From assembly GCF_051900415.1 (NCBI RefSeq), contig NZ_JBHZGL010000001.1, forward strand, positions 124,001 through 188,000: a stretch of 64,000 nucleotides of DNA, in the 5' to 3' direction. This document shows, one piece after another, positions 46,448 through 54,094 of this stretch. Below the pieces are notes generated by a model that had not been told where the DNA came from, searched no databases, and saw nothing but the letters and a program-made list of their open reading frames with translations. This DNA is from Frateuria_A sp051900415. GTDB lineage: Bacteria > Pseudomonadota > Gammaproteobacteria > Xanthomonadales > Rhodanobacteraceae. The position numbers and the translations under genes were made by a program. Every line of letters begins with the position of its first letter. Positions within the stretch are counted from its first letter, which is position 1.

Positions 46448-47883
46448 GCGCGCATACCCGGACTCTGTGTCGCCTGGATCGACGCCATGGCCGCTTGCGC
46501 CGCCTGCACCTGCGTCGCCTGGTCAGCCAGTAGACCTTGTTGCAGCCAGATTTGTCCTTCCGTTGTCTGGGTGAACTGCCGACCGGATTCAAGAACGCCG
46601 TGCGCGTTGCGATCGAGGGCCGCATCGCTCATCTGCAGGAACATCTGGTTCCAGTCCACCTTCATCGGCGGTGGCGGCGCCGGCGCGCGTGGCCGGGTTT
46701 CGAAAAATGCCGGTAGCGCGGATTCTTCCCGCTCGGGCGGGACCGGAACGAACCGGTGACGAAAGCGCGCGTCGAGCGCCTCGTTCATGGGCTCGGCATC
46801 GCGGGTGTTGGCGAACAGACTCTGCAGCTCGTTCACGACCGGATCAGGCGAAATGGGTGCAACCAGCCGGTCGACCGTTGTGCGGTGTCCCAGCGTGGCA
46901 TCCATGGCCGTGGTGTAGAACCACTGGTGTTGTTCGCTGCGGTGGATGACATTCATTGCCGGTGCGTTCGGGACGGCCTGCTCCTGAAGGAATGGAACGT
47001 CGCTGAGGGCGTTGAGATACGCCACCATCATGTTGCCGTTGCGCACGGACAACCCGTTGAGCAGGTAGGACCCGCCGATGTCGCAATGCGCTCCGTTCAC
47101 CCGCGCGTTGAAGAATCGGCCGTTCGCCGACATGCCCGGGTCGATGATCTGCTTGGAGGCAAACTCGTCACGTCGTTCGTCCAGCGCAGTGATCTGGAAG
47201 CCTGAAATCACCGACGGCGGCAGGCGCACGTCCACCTTGTTCATCACGCCAGTGGCGACCGGATCGAACAGACCCACGACCTGGGGTGTCTGTCCCGGCG
47301 GGACCAGTGGTGGGCGGGTGGGCGTGAGGCTGATGATCCGCCCTTCGTCGTCGCGTTCGATGATCATGTCCGCGGGATCCTGGATACCGCGTTCCTCGAC
47401 CATGCGTGCAAACATCGCGGCAGTGACGGCGCCGCGGCTGAAACCGATCGAAGCCAGACTGATGACCGCGTCCGGATCTTCGGCTCGCCAAGCCCTGGCC
47501 TGGTTGATGAAGAGCAAATACATCTCTTCGAGGCGCGGCCCGTAACTGTAGCCGACCGCTCCATCCAGATTCTTTTCGAAGTCCCCGATCTGGGTCCCTA
47601 CGCCCGGGACGTACCCGGCGCGAATGTTAGTGTTCTTTGCCTCGTTGACCTGATCGTAGATGCGCGCCACGTTGGTGGCGTGTGCGGGGTCCTGGTATTT
47701 GTCGTTGCCGGTTCCATCGAAGTCCGCCATGTAAAGCCTGGAATGCGGGCTATCCGTGCCGACCAGCAAAGGTGCGCCGAAGCGCGAGAGCTGCTGGCGT
47801 CGCAATGCGTACCCTTCCAGGGCTTCCTTGCCAGCCTGGCGCACCTCGACGCCATCTGGCCAACGAGACGGGTCATTGGACAT
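46444..47883 (-). CDS. DUF2235 (Tle1-type) phospholipase, probable antibacterial effector
   Basis: This 479-residue protein has the DUF2235 alpha/beta hydrolase core: FDGTGN at 55-60, nucleophile elbow GFSRG with Ser149, candidate Asp207 in GLFDPVATG, ALDERRDEF around 233, and His266 in NGAHCDIGGSY. These match Tle1-class phospholipases delivered by type VI secretion. The C-terminal 80 residues are Pro-rich and then Gln/Ala-rich, as in adaptor or secretion tails. No signal peptide is seen. It lies between a lipoprotein gene (upstream, 21-base gap) and a membrane protein gene (overlapping). A good AAGGAAGGA site precedes the ATG. No VgrG, PAAR, Hcp or type IV secretion genes are in the window, so the delivery route is open. 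Confidence 0.85.
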   Translation of the reverse strand: MSNDPSRWPDGVEVRQAGKEALEGYALRRQQLSRFGAPLLVGTDSPHSRLYMADFDGTGNDKYQDPAHATNVARIYDQVNEAKNTNIRAGYVPGVGTQIGDFEKNLDGAVGYSYGPRLEEMYLLFINQARAWRAEDPDAVISLASIGFSRGAVTAAMFARMVEERGIQDPADMIIERDDEGRIISLTPTRPPLVPPGQTPQVVGLFDPVATGVMNKVDVRLPPSVISGFQITALDERRDEFASKQIIDPGMSANGRFFNARVNGAHCDIGGSYLLNGLSVRNGNMMVAYLNALSDVPFLQEQAVPNAPAMNVIHRSEQHQWFYTTAMDATLGHRTTVDRLVAPISPDPVVNELQSLFANTRDAEPMNEALDARFRHRFVPVPPEREESALPAFFETRPRAPAPPPPMKVDWNQMFLQMSDAALDRNAHGVLESGRQFTQTTEGQIWLQQGLLADQATQVQAAQAAMASIQATQSPGMRA

Positions 47884-47904
47884 GTGTCCTTCCTTGGTCG
47901 CGGA

Positions 47905-48579
47905 TCAATACGTCTTGCTGTACGCAAGTATCAAATCGTTCCGCATGTCGCTATAGGGGTTCTCGGGGTTCTGGAGAACCGTGGTGAAAACCATGGCGCG
48001 CATGTAGACGTTGATCGTCCTGTCATTCACTTCGAGAATGATTTCCGGACTTATGGTTGCCTTGAGTACGGGCGGCAGCTGGTCCCGGGGTACTTTGTGC
48101 AGTACCACCTGTTCCTTGAAAATCGAGGCGATGTCGACATCGGCCTCGTGGCGTTGCCCGTCCTTCGATTGCCATGTCACATGGGCCGGACGCGGAAAAT
48201 TGCGTATGCCGATCCACCCGGCGTACATGCTGTCCGGATATTTGGTACCCCAAGACGCCGACGAAACCTGCTTGACGTCGTCCGGGTCATGACTGTCGTA
48301 GCGGCCGTTGTACAAAACCCTGCAGCCGTAGGTGTCGAAGCAATACGAACCGAAGCTGTGCTCATCGAACGGGATCGGCTTGCTCGTATCGATGTGGACG
48401 ATGTGATGTTCGTCCAGCGGAATGTGTGCCGGAATGACGCCCGATGGCGAGGGCGGGCGCGACGGGGCGGGCGCCTGGCTCATCGGCGAGCATCCTGCGA
48501 GGAGGAGGGCCAGTGCGCACAGGCGCGCGTTGGCGGGCGACGGCCTGCGGCCGACGGAAGAGATGGGACCTTGGGTCAT
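47905..48579 (-). CDS. Lipoprotein upstream of the phospholipase, probable immunity protein
   Basis: This 224-residue protein has a lipoprotein signal with lipobox LLAGC (Cys30) after a long basic leader; a shorter start inside the leader is possible. A periplasmic domain follows, with FGSYCFDTYGCRV, SASWGTKYPDSMYAGWIGI and HVTWQSKDGQRHEADVDI. Periplasmic lipoproteins beside Tle phospholipases commonly neutralise them, so this is the leading immunity candidate. It is the first gene of the three-gene operon. The sequence appears less GC-rich than neighbouring core genes. Confidence 0.78.
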   Translation of the reverse strand: MTQGPISSVGRRPSPANARLCALALLLAGCSPMSQAPAPSRPPSPSGVIPAHIPLDEHHIVHIDTSKPIPFDEHSFGSYCFDTYGCRVLYNGRYDSHDPDDVKQVSSASWGTKYPDSMYAGWIGIRNFPRPAHVTWQSKDGQRHEADVDIASIFKEQVVLHKVPRDQLPPVLKATISPEIILEVNDRTINVYMRAMVFTTVLQNPENPYSDMRNDLILAYSKTY

Positions 48580-48711
48580 GTCCGTTTGACGCAGTCGGGT
48601 GTGCCGGCGACGTTATCACGCGGCAACGGGCCGGACGGCGGCACGGGTAGAACCCTGCCGTAGGCTCTGACTGATGGGGCGCGTAGGGCTTTGCCCCACG
48701 CCCACGCCTGC

Positions 48712-49305
48712 CTACTCGGTATTGCGGTGCTTGCCGCGGTAGCCGCGGAACAGGCTGCGGATGTGCGCCATGTCGGCGTCCGGATCATCGCTGGCGTGTT
48801 GCAGTGTGCCCAGGGTGAAAGTCCGGGTCGGGTAGTCCAGGCATACCGGCAGGATCGGCACATCGGCCTCGCGGGCGATGCGCAGGAAGCCGCTCTTCCA
48901 GTGCGTGACGTGCTTGCGCGTGCCTTCGGGGGTGATGCCCAGCCACATGCGCGGGTGGTCGGCGAAGCGGCGCACCATCTGGCCCACCACGTTGAGCGCG
49001 GCCTTGCGGTTGATGCCGATCATGCCCAGCGGCCGCAGGATCAATCCGAGCGGGCTGTCCAGCACCTCGCGCTTGATCATCACCTTGATGTCCGCGCCCA
49101 ATGCGACCTTCATCATCAGCCCCCACACGCCGTCCCAATAGGAGGAGTGCGGTGCGCCGATGATGATCAGTTTCGGCACGTCCGGCAGTTCGCCGAGCAG
49201 GCGCCACCCGGAAAGACGCAGCAGTCCGCGCATCAGCCAGGGCCAGAAGCGGTTGTCGATCCGCGGTGCCTGTGGCGGCAGCGGCGGCAGGATGGGCTCG
49301 CTCAC
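48712..49305 (-). CDS. PlsC-like acyltransferase (short form)
   Basis: This 197-residue protein belongs to the lysophospholipid/glycerol-phosphate acyltransferase family. It has the HX4D-type motif in GAPHSSYWDG and the substrate motif GITPEGTRK. It is shorter than typical PlsC and lacks a clear membrane helix. The GTG start overlaps the arfB stop as GTGA. Its last 145 bases are duplicated beyond the phospholipase cassette at 45669. An acyltransferase next to a phospholipase could repair lysophospholipid, but this is inference only. Confidence 0.88.
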   Translation of the reverse strand: MSEPILPPLPPQAPRIDNRFWPWLMRGLLRLSGWRLLGELPDVPKLIIIGAPHSSYWDGVWGLMMKVALGADIKVMIKREVLDSPLGLILRPLGMIGINRKAALNVVGQMVRRFADHPRMWLGITPEGTRKHVTHWKSGFLRIAREADVPILPVCLDYPTRTFTLGTLQHASDDPDADMAHIRSLFRGYRGKHRNTE

Positions 49306-49724
49306 TCACCGCTCCAGTCGCGCGAGCGGCCCTGCTTGAGCTTGCCCCGCTGCTGCTTGCCGGCCAGGCGGCGCTCCTTCGAGGCGCGCGTGGGGCGGGT
49401 CGCCACGCGCTTCTTCGGCGCGACCAGGGCGCCGCGCACGATCTCGGCCAGCCGATCGCGCGCGTCGTCGCGGTTGCGCGCCTGCTCGCGGAACCGACGT
49501 GCCTGGATCACCAGCACGCCCTCTTCGGTCATGCGCCGGTCGCGCCGCGACAGCAGGCGTGCGCGCACCGGTTCGGGCAGCGAGGGCGAGGTCGCCACGT
49601 CGAAACGCAGCTCCACCGCGCTCTCGGTGCGGTTGACGTGTTGCCCGCCGGGACCGTCCGCGCGCAGGAAGCGTTCGGTCAGTTCGGTGTCGGGGAGGGC
49701 GAGGGTGCGGCTGATCTGCAGCAT
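49302..49724 (-). CDS. arfB: Alternative ribosome rescue factor ArfB (YaeJ)
   Basis: This 140-residue peptidyl-tRNA hydrolase has the catalytic GGQ motif at residues 26-28 in RADGPGGQHVNRTESAVELRFD. A basic C-terminal tail (KERRLAGKQQRGKLKQGRSRDW) enters the mRNA channel of stalled ribosomes. Length and lack of a codon-recognition domain fit ArfB and not RF1 or RF2. It overlaps the acyltransferase gene by four bases, so the two are one transcript. Confidence 0.94.
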   Translation of the reverse strand: MLQISRTLALPDTELTERFLRADGPGGQHVNRTESAVELRFDVATSPSLPEPVRARLLSRRDRRMTEEGVLVIQARRFREQARNRDDARDRLAEIVRGALVAPKKRVATRPTRASKERRLAGKQQRGKLKQGRSRDWSGE

Positions 49725-49773
49725 GGCGCCAATGTTAAGGCAAGCCGATGAATAAAAAGGCCCCCGGTTCCTT

Positions 49774-49856
49774 TGTAGGAGCCCACTTGTGGGCGATGCT
49801 CTTGGGCCCGCGGACGATCAGCGCGCAGGAGCATCGCCCACAAGTGGGCTCCTACA
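49774..49856. repeat. TGTAGGAGC-family palindromic repeat, variant core (copy A4)
   Basis: TGTAGGAGCCCACTTGTGGGCGATGCTC and GAGCATCGCCCACAAGTGGGCTCCTACA are near-perfect inverse arms around a 27-base centre. The inner sequence differs from the GCGCACC form, defining a subfamily shared with copy A6. The right end supplies the TAG stop of truC on the minus strand. Confidence 0.88.
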
Positions 49857-50553
49857 AGGACGGGAGGGGCCAGGCGAAGCGGGCGAGCAGTGCTGCGAAG
49901 GCGGGATCAAGGGGCGCGCTCAGGGTCATCGGCTGCCCGTCCAGCGGATGGGTGAACTGTAGCCGCCAGGCGTGCAGCAGCATGCGGTGGCAGCTGAAGT
50001 ACTGCTTGTACAGGCGGTTGTGATCGCTGCGGCCATGCTGGCAATCGCCGATCACTGGGTGGTGGATGTGTGCCATGTGTTTGCGGATCTGGCGGAAGCG
50101 GCCGGTCTCCGGCTCGGCGAGCACCAGTGCGTAGCGCTGTTGTGGATAACGGCCGAGCGCGATCGGCACCTCGACCGTGGCCATGCGCCGGTAGCGCGTG
50201 CGCGCCTCGCGCCGCGGGCCGGTCTCACGCGAGCCGGGCAGCGGATAGTCGACCAGGCCCTCGTCCGGTTCGGGCCAGCCGCGCACCACCGCCAGGTACT
50301 GCTTGTGCACTTGGCGGCCCATGAACTGCTCGCCCAGTGCCGCGGCCACGGCGGCCGAGCGGGCGACCAGCAGCACGCCGCTGGTGGCACGGTCGAGGCG
50401 GTGGGCGAGGAACAGCTCGCCACCGATCTGTTCGCGGAGCAGGTCGATCAGGAAGGCGTCGGCGGGGCCGATCAGCTTCGAACGGTGCACGGGCAGGCCC
50501 GCGGGCTTGTTGACCGCGAGCAGGGCGTCGTCCAGGTAGAGGATCTCGAGCAT
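49852..50553 (-). CDS. truC: tRNA pseudouridine(65) synthase TruC
   Basis: This 233-residue RluA-family enzyme converts uridine 65 of tRNA to pseudouridine. It has the catalytic motif HRLDRATSGVLL with its aspartate, and GRFRQIRKHMAHIHHPVIGD. The start MLEILYLDDALLAVNKPAGLPVHRS aligns closely with E. coli TruC (MLEILYQDEWLVAVNKPSG). The TAG stop is contributed by repeat A4. Confidence 0.95.
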   Translation of the reverse strand: MLEILYLDDALLAVNKPAGLPVHRSKLIGPADAFLIDLLREQIGGELFLAHRLDRATSGVLLVARSAAVAAALGEQFMGRQVHKQYLAVVRGWPEPDEGLVDYPLPGSRETGPRREARTRYRRMATVEVPIALGRYPQQRYALVLAEPETGRFRQIRKHMAHIHHPVIGDCQHGRSDHNRLYKQYFSCHRMLLHAWRLQFTHPLDGQPMTLSAPLDPAFAALLARFAWPLPSL

Positions 50554-50589
50554 GGTTTCTCTAGGAGCTCACCAACTTCATTGAACCCT

Positions 50590-50661
50590 TGTAGGAGCGC
50601 ACCCTGTGCGTGACCCCACGGGGCTGGCCGCCGCGCGGTCGCGCACAGGTGCGCTCCTACA
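50590..50661. repeat. TGTAGGAGCG-family palindromic repeat (copy A5)
   Basis: TGTAGGAGCGCACCCTGTGCGTGACC and GGTCGCGCACAGGTGCGCTCCTACA flank a 21-base centre. It lies between truC and ubiB, both transcribed leftward. Confidence 0.88.
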
Positions 50662-50699
50662 GGGCGCTGCGGCGATCCGGGACTTGCTGCAGCTTCGGC

Positions 50700-52346
50700 T
50701 CAGCGGCGGGCGCTGGTCAGGAAGGCGAGCAGGGCGGCGGCAAGGCAGCCCAGCGCTACCCAGTCCGAGCCGATCGGTCCGCCGGCGATCCACAGCAGGG
50801 TGGCGCAGCCGAGCAGCGCCGTGCCGAACAGGCCGCCGAGCAGCGCGCGCCGCCGTCGCAGGGCGAGTTCCGCGTGCAGCGCCAGCTCCACCGGGTCAGC
50901 CAGTCGCCGCTGCTCGCCGCTGGCCGTCTGGCGCAGTGCATCGCGCACCAGCTCGGGCAGCTGCGGCGCCGCGTGCAGCCACTCGGGCAGCCGCTGGCGC
51001 ACCGCGCGCAAGGTACGCCGGGCGCTGTAGCGCTCGCGCAGGATGCGCTTGAGTACCGGGTGGGCCACCGCCCAGATGTCGATGTCCGGATCGAGCATGC
51101 GCCCGACCCCCTCGATGTTGAGCAGCGTCTTCTGCAGCAGGATCAGTTGCGGCTGCAGGGTCAGCTCGAAGCGCCGTGCGGTCTGGAACAGCTTGACCAC
51201 CACCTCGGCCAAGGAGATCTGCGACAGCGGGCGGGTGAAGTACGGCTCGCACACGGTGCGGATGGCCGCTTCCAGTTCGTCCAGCCGCACCGTCGAGGGC
51301 ATCCAGCCGGCGGCAACGTGGAGCTGGGCGATGCGTGCGTAATCGCGCTCGAACAGGGCAATGAAGTTCTGCGCCAGCCAGTACTGGTCGGCCTCGGGCA
51401 GCGACCCCATGATGCCGAAGTCCAGCGCCACGAAGCGCGGTTCCTGTCGTCGCTGCAGGTCCACCCAGATGTTTCCCGGGTGCGCGTCGGCATGGAAGAA
51501 GTTGTCGCGGAACACCTGCTCGTAGAACACCCGCACGCCCTTGGCGGCGAGGGCCTTGCGGTCGATGCCGGCCGCGTCGATGGCGACGATATCGTCCGCG
51601 CTCACGCCGTGCACGCGCTCGAGCGTGAGCACTCGCTCCGAAGTGAAGTCCCAGTGGACGGCCGGCACGTACAGGTCCACGCCGCTCTCGAAGTTGCGCT
51701 TGAGCAGGCTGGCGCTGGCGCCTTCGCGCTGCAGGTCCAGCTCGTTCTCGAGCATTTTTTCCACTTCGGCGACGACATCGAGCGGGCGGATCTTGTCGGC
51801 GTTGGGATGCCAGCGCTGCGCCAGCTCACCCAGCGAACGCATCAGTGCGATGTCGCGAGCGATCTTCTGCGCGATGCCGGGACGCAACACCTTCACCACC
51901 ACGGCGCTGCCGTCGTGCAGGGTGGCGGCGTGGACCTGGGCAATCGAAGCGGAAGCCAGCGGCGTTTCGTCGAACTGGGCGTATAGCCGTCCGATCCGCG
52001 CCTTCAGCTCGTTCTCCACGATGGCGCGCGCTTCGCCGCCGGGGAACGGCGGCACCTGGTCCTGCAGCTGCGCCAGTTCGTCGGCGATGTCCGCAGGGAT
52101 GAGGTCGCGCCGGGTCGACAGCACCTGGCCGGCCTTCACGAAGATCGGTCCCAGCTCGGTCAGCGCCATGCGCAACCGCGCGCCGCGCGGCAGTTCGCGG
52201 GCGCCGGGGCGCGAGCGGGCCAGCAGCGGTCGCAGCAGCTTGAGCGGGCGGTACAGGTGCGCGGCGTCAACCAGGTCATCCAGGCGCCAGGCGAGCAGCA
52301 CCGAGGCCACCCGCAGCACGCCCGGCACCACCTTCAGCGGCGTCAT
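50700..52346 (-). CDS. ubiB: UbiB-family protein kinase-like ubiquinone factor
   Basis: This 548-residue protein of the ABC1/UbiB atypical kinase family has the KxGQ motif (KAGQ at 71-74), SASIAQVHAATL, VVKVLRPGI, and HADAHPGNIWV with DFGIMG for nucleotide and metal binding. Two C-terminal membrane helices (about 500-545) anchor it. UbiB is needed for ubiquinone synthesis, acting as an ATPase that helps handle the lipid precursors. Its ATG overlaps the ubiJ stop as ATGA, so the pair is coupled. A much longer open frame runs through ubiJ and beyond but is not real. Confidence 0.93.
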   Translation of the reverse strand: MTPLKVVPGVLRVASVLLAWRLDDLVDAAHLYRPLKLLRPLLARSRPGARELPRGARLRMALTELGPIFVKAGQVLSTRRDLIPADIADELAQLQDQVPPFPGGEARAIVENELKARIGRLYAQFDETPLASASIAQVHAATLHDGSAVVVKVLRPGIAQKIARDIALMRSLGELAQRWHPNADKIRPLDVVAEVEKMLENELDLQREGASASLLKRNFESGVDLYVPAVHWDFTSERVLTLERVHGVSADDIVAIDAAGIDRKALAAKGVRVFYEQVFRDNFFHADAHPGNIWVDLQRRQEPRFVALDFGIMGSLPEADQYWLAQNFIALFERDYARIAQLHVAAGWMPSTVRLDELEAAIRTVCEPYFTRPLSQISLAEVVVKLFQTARRFELTLQPQLILLQKTLLNIEGVGRMLDPDIDIWAVAHPVLKRILRERYSARRTLRAVRQRLPEWLHAAPQLPELVRDALRQTASGEQRRLADPVELALHAELALRRRRALLGGLFGTALLGCATLLWIAGGPIGSDWVALGCLAAALLAFLTSARR

Positions 52347-52990
52347 GCGCGCGGCCCCATGCGCTGGCGCAGGCGCACCAGGCGGGCCTCCAGCCGTTCG
52401 CTGCGCTCGCGCAGCGCATCCACGCCGTCGAGGAAATCGTCCACCTCGCCCATTGCCGGAGTGAGCCGGGCTTCGTCGCGCAACCAGTCGGCCCCGTCCT
52501 CGCCCAGGTGCTGCGCACTTTCGCGTGCATGGCGCAGGCCCTTGGCGATCGCCTGCGCAAGCGGCACGCCGAGTACGTCGCCGAAGCTGCGCGCGAAGGC
52601 TTCCTCGAAATCCGGCTGGAACGTGCTGGCGAGCTTTTCCAGGCGGCGCGCGAGGTCGGCGTCGCCGGCGATCTCGACCTTGCCCGGGGACACGCCCTCG
52701 TCGCCGCGACGCAGCGCCATCGCCAGTAGGCTGCCGGGGCTGGCCGCCACGCGCAGTTGGCTGGTGTCCTGCGGCGGTCCCACTTTCAGATGTTCGCCTT
52801 CCACCGTCACGCTGAGCGCCAGCTCCGGACCGCGCAGATGCAGCTGGATGCTGCGGCCGGCGAGCGCCGCCAGCTTCTGCTGCGTGTCCGGATCGAGCGA
52901 CAGCGTGTGATTGAGCGCGGTTTCCAGCGCGCGGCCGGCGAGCTTGCGCAACGGCTGCGGGAGCCAGGCGTTTGGGGTGGGGGCATTCAT
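52343..52990 (-). CDS. ubiJ: Ubiquinone biosynthesis accessory factor UbiJ (SCP2-like)
   Basis: This 215-residue protein has an N-terminal SCP2 sterol-carrier-like lipid-binding domain (about 20-110) and a helical C-terminus. UbiJ binds isoprenoid lipids and works with UbiK in the soluble Ubi complex. In many gamma-proteobacteria the order is ubiE-ubiJ-ubiB; ubiE is absent here. The ATG at 52990 is chosen because homology begins at MNAPTPNAWLPQPL. Translation is coupled to ubiB through ATGA. Confidence 0.88.
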   Translation of the reverse strand: MNAPTPNAWLPQPLRKLAGRALETALNHTLSLDPDTQQKLAALAGRSIQLHLRGPELALSVTVEGEHLKVGPPQDTSQLRVAASPGSLLAMALRRGDEGVSPGKVEIAGDADLARRLEKLASTFQPDFEEAFARSFGDVLGVPLAQAIAKGLRHARESAQHLGEDGADWLRDEARLTPAMGEVDDFLDGVDALRERSERLEARLVRLRQRMGPRA

Positions 52991-53032
52991 CCGGCGATTG
53001 TAGCGGCCACCAGCGCCACCCCGGCTCCCCCC

Positions 53033-53111
53033 TTGCAAGCGCCCGCTTGCGGGTGGTGCCTTGGCCTTGACGCCACCGGATCTGAGCATCGCCCGCAAGC
53101 GGGCTCCTACA
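53033..53111. repeat. TGTAGGAGC-family repeat, CCCGCTTGCGGG subtype (copy A6)
   Basis: The right arm GAGCATCGCCCGCAAGCGGGCTCCTACA is well kept and the left arm is partly decayed (TTGCAAGCGCCCGCTTGCGGG). The right end contains the TAG stop codon of trmL on the minus strand. Confidence 0.75.
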
Positions 53112-53574
53112 GCAGCGCGCCCGCAAACCCCAGCTGGCGCCAGGCCTCGTAGACGGCCACGGCCACGCTGTTGGACAGGTTGAGGCTGCGGCTGTCCGGT
53201 CGCATCGGCAGGCGCAGGCGTTGCTCGGGCGGGATGGCGTCCAGCACCTCGGCCGGCAGGCCGGCGGTCTCGCAGCCGAACAGCAGGGCGTCGCCTTCCA
53301 TATAGCGGGCATCCACGTGGGCGACGCGGCCGCGGGTGGAGAAGGCGAACACGCGCGGCTGGCCCAGCGCCGCCAGGCAGGCGGCAAGATCGTCATGCAC
53401 CGCCACGCGGGCGTACTCGTGGTAGTCCAGGCCCGCGCGGCGCAGCCGGGCGTCGTCCAGTTCGAAGCCGAGCGGGCGGATCAGGTGCAGCGAGGCGCCG
53501 GTGTTGGCGCACAGGCGGATGGCGTTGCCGGTGTTCGGCGGGATTTCGGGGCGGAAGAGAATGACATGCAGCAT
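53107..53574 (-). CDS. trmL: tRNA (cytidine/uridine-2'-O-)-methyltransferase TrmL
   Basis: This 155-residue SPOUT methyltransferase modifies the wobble ribose of tRNA-Leu species. It has the N-terminal motif LFRPEIPPNTGNAIRLCANTG, the FGCETAGLP loop and the C-terminal knot RSLNLSNSVAVAVYEAWRQLGF. Length fits the family. The ATG at 53574 matches the conserved start; upstream sequence in frame has no homology. The stop codon lies in repeat A6, so the last residues (GALL) may have been trimmed or extended by the repeat. Confidence 0.95.
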   Translation of the reverse strand: MLHVILFRPEIPPNTGNAIRLCANTGASLHLIRPLGFELDDARLRRAGLDYHEYARVAVHDDLAACLAALGQPRVFAFSTRGRVAHVDARYMEGDALLFGCETAGLPAEVLDAIPPEQRLRLPMRPDSRSLNLSNSVAVAVYEAWRQLGFAGALL

Positions 53575-53635
53575 CCGGCCATTATCCGCTGCGCGGGCCG
53601 TCGATGGCGCCGGCAGGGGCAGGCTCGCGCGTCGA

Positions 53636-53842
53636 TCAGCTTTCCTGCCGCGGGCAGACCACGCCGTCCGGCGGCAGCATGCAGGCACCAGGCACGGCCA
53701 GCATCACACCGAGCTGGGCGCCATCGCCGCTGCCGGCCAACTGCACCGGCCCGGGCGTGAACACCATCGAGGCCATGATGCATCCGCATACCAGCAGGCA
53801 GGCGGCGAACAGGCTGCGCAGCAAATAGGTTTCAAGTTTCAT
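53636..53842 (-). CDS. Small membrane-anchored or exported protein, unknown
   Basis: This 68-residue protein has one hydrophobic helix at about 8-30 (LLRSLFAACLLVCGCIMASMVF) and a short C-terminal part with two cysteines (CMLPPDGVVC) that could form a disulfide. The ATG is preceded by AAGGAACC. It is divergent from the M16 peptidase gene. No known family was recognised. It is plausible but short. Confidence 0.5.
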   Translation of the reverse strand: MKLETYLLRSLFAACLLVCGCIMASMVFTPGPVQLAGSGDGAQLGVMLAVPGACMLPPDGVVCPRQES

Positions 53843-54094
53843 GGCTTCGGTTCCTTGGGCAGGGGTGGGGTCCTGTAGCCAGTGTGGCAAGCCCCGTGCC
53901 AGCCATGCAGTGGCAGCAAACCCCTTGATCTACTGACGTTTGTCAGATCGGCCGCCGTGCGCGTGGGTTGTCCGCGGACACTGTGCGGTCCGCGGGCGGA
54001 CACCGTCCGGACAGCGCGCTCATTCGGGGCGCTTGTGCTCGCTTGTCCCGGACCGATAGCCTCGGGCTTCTTTCGTGAGACAGGAGGTTGCACC

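Noticed and set aside
50700..53396. Open frame joining ubiB with sequence through ubiJ and trmL
   Set aside because: The in-frame extension upstream of 52346 has no homology and overlaps ubiJ and trmL. The ATGA junction with ubiJ marks the true ubiB start.
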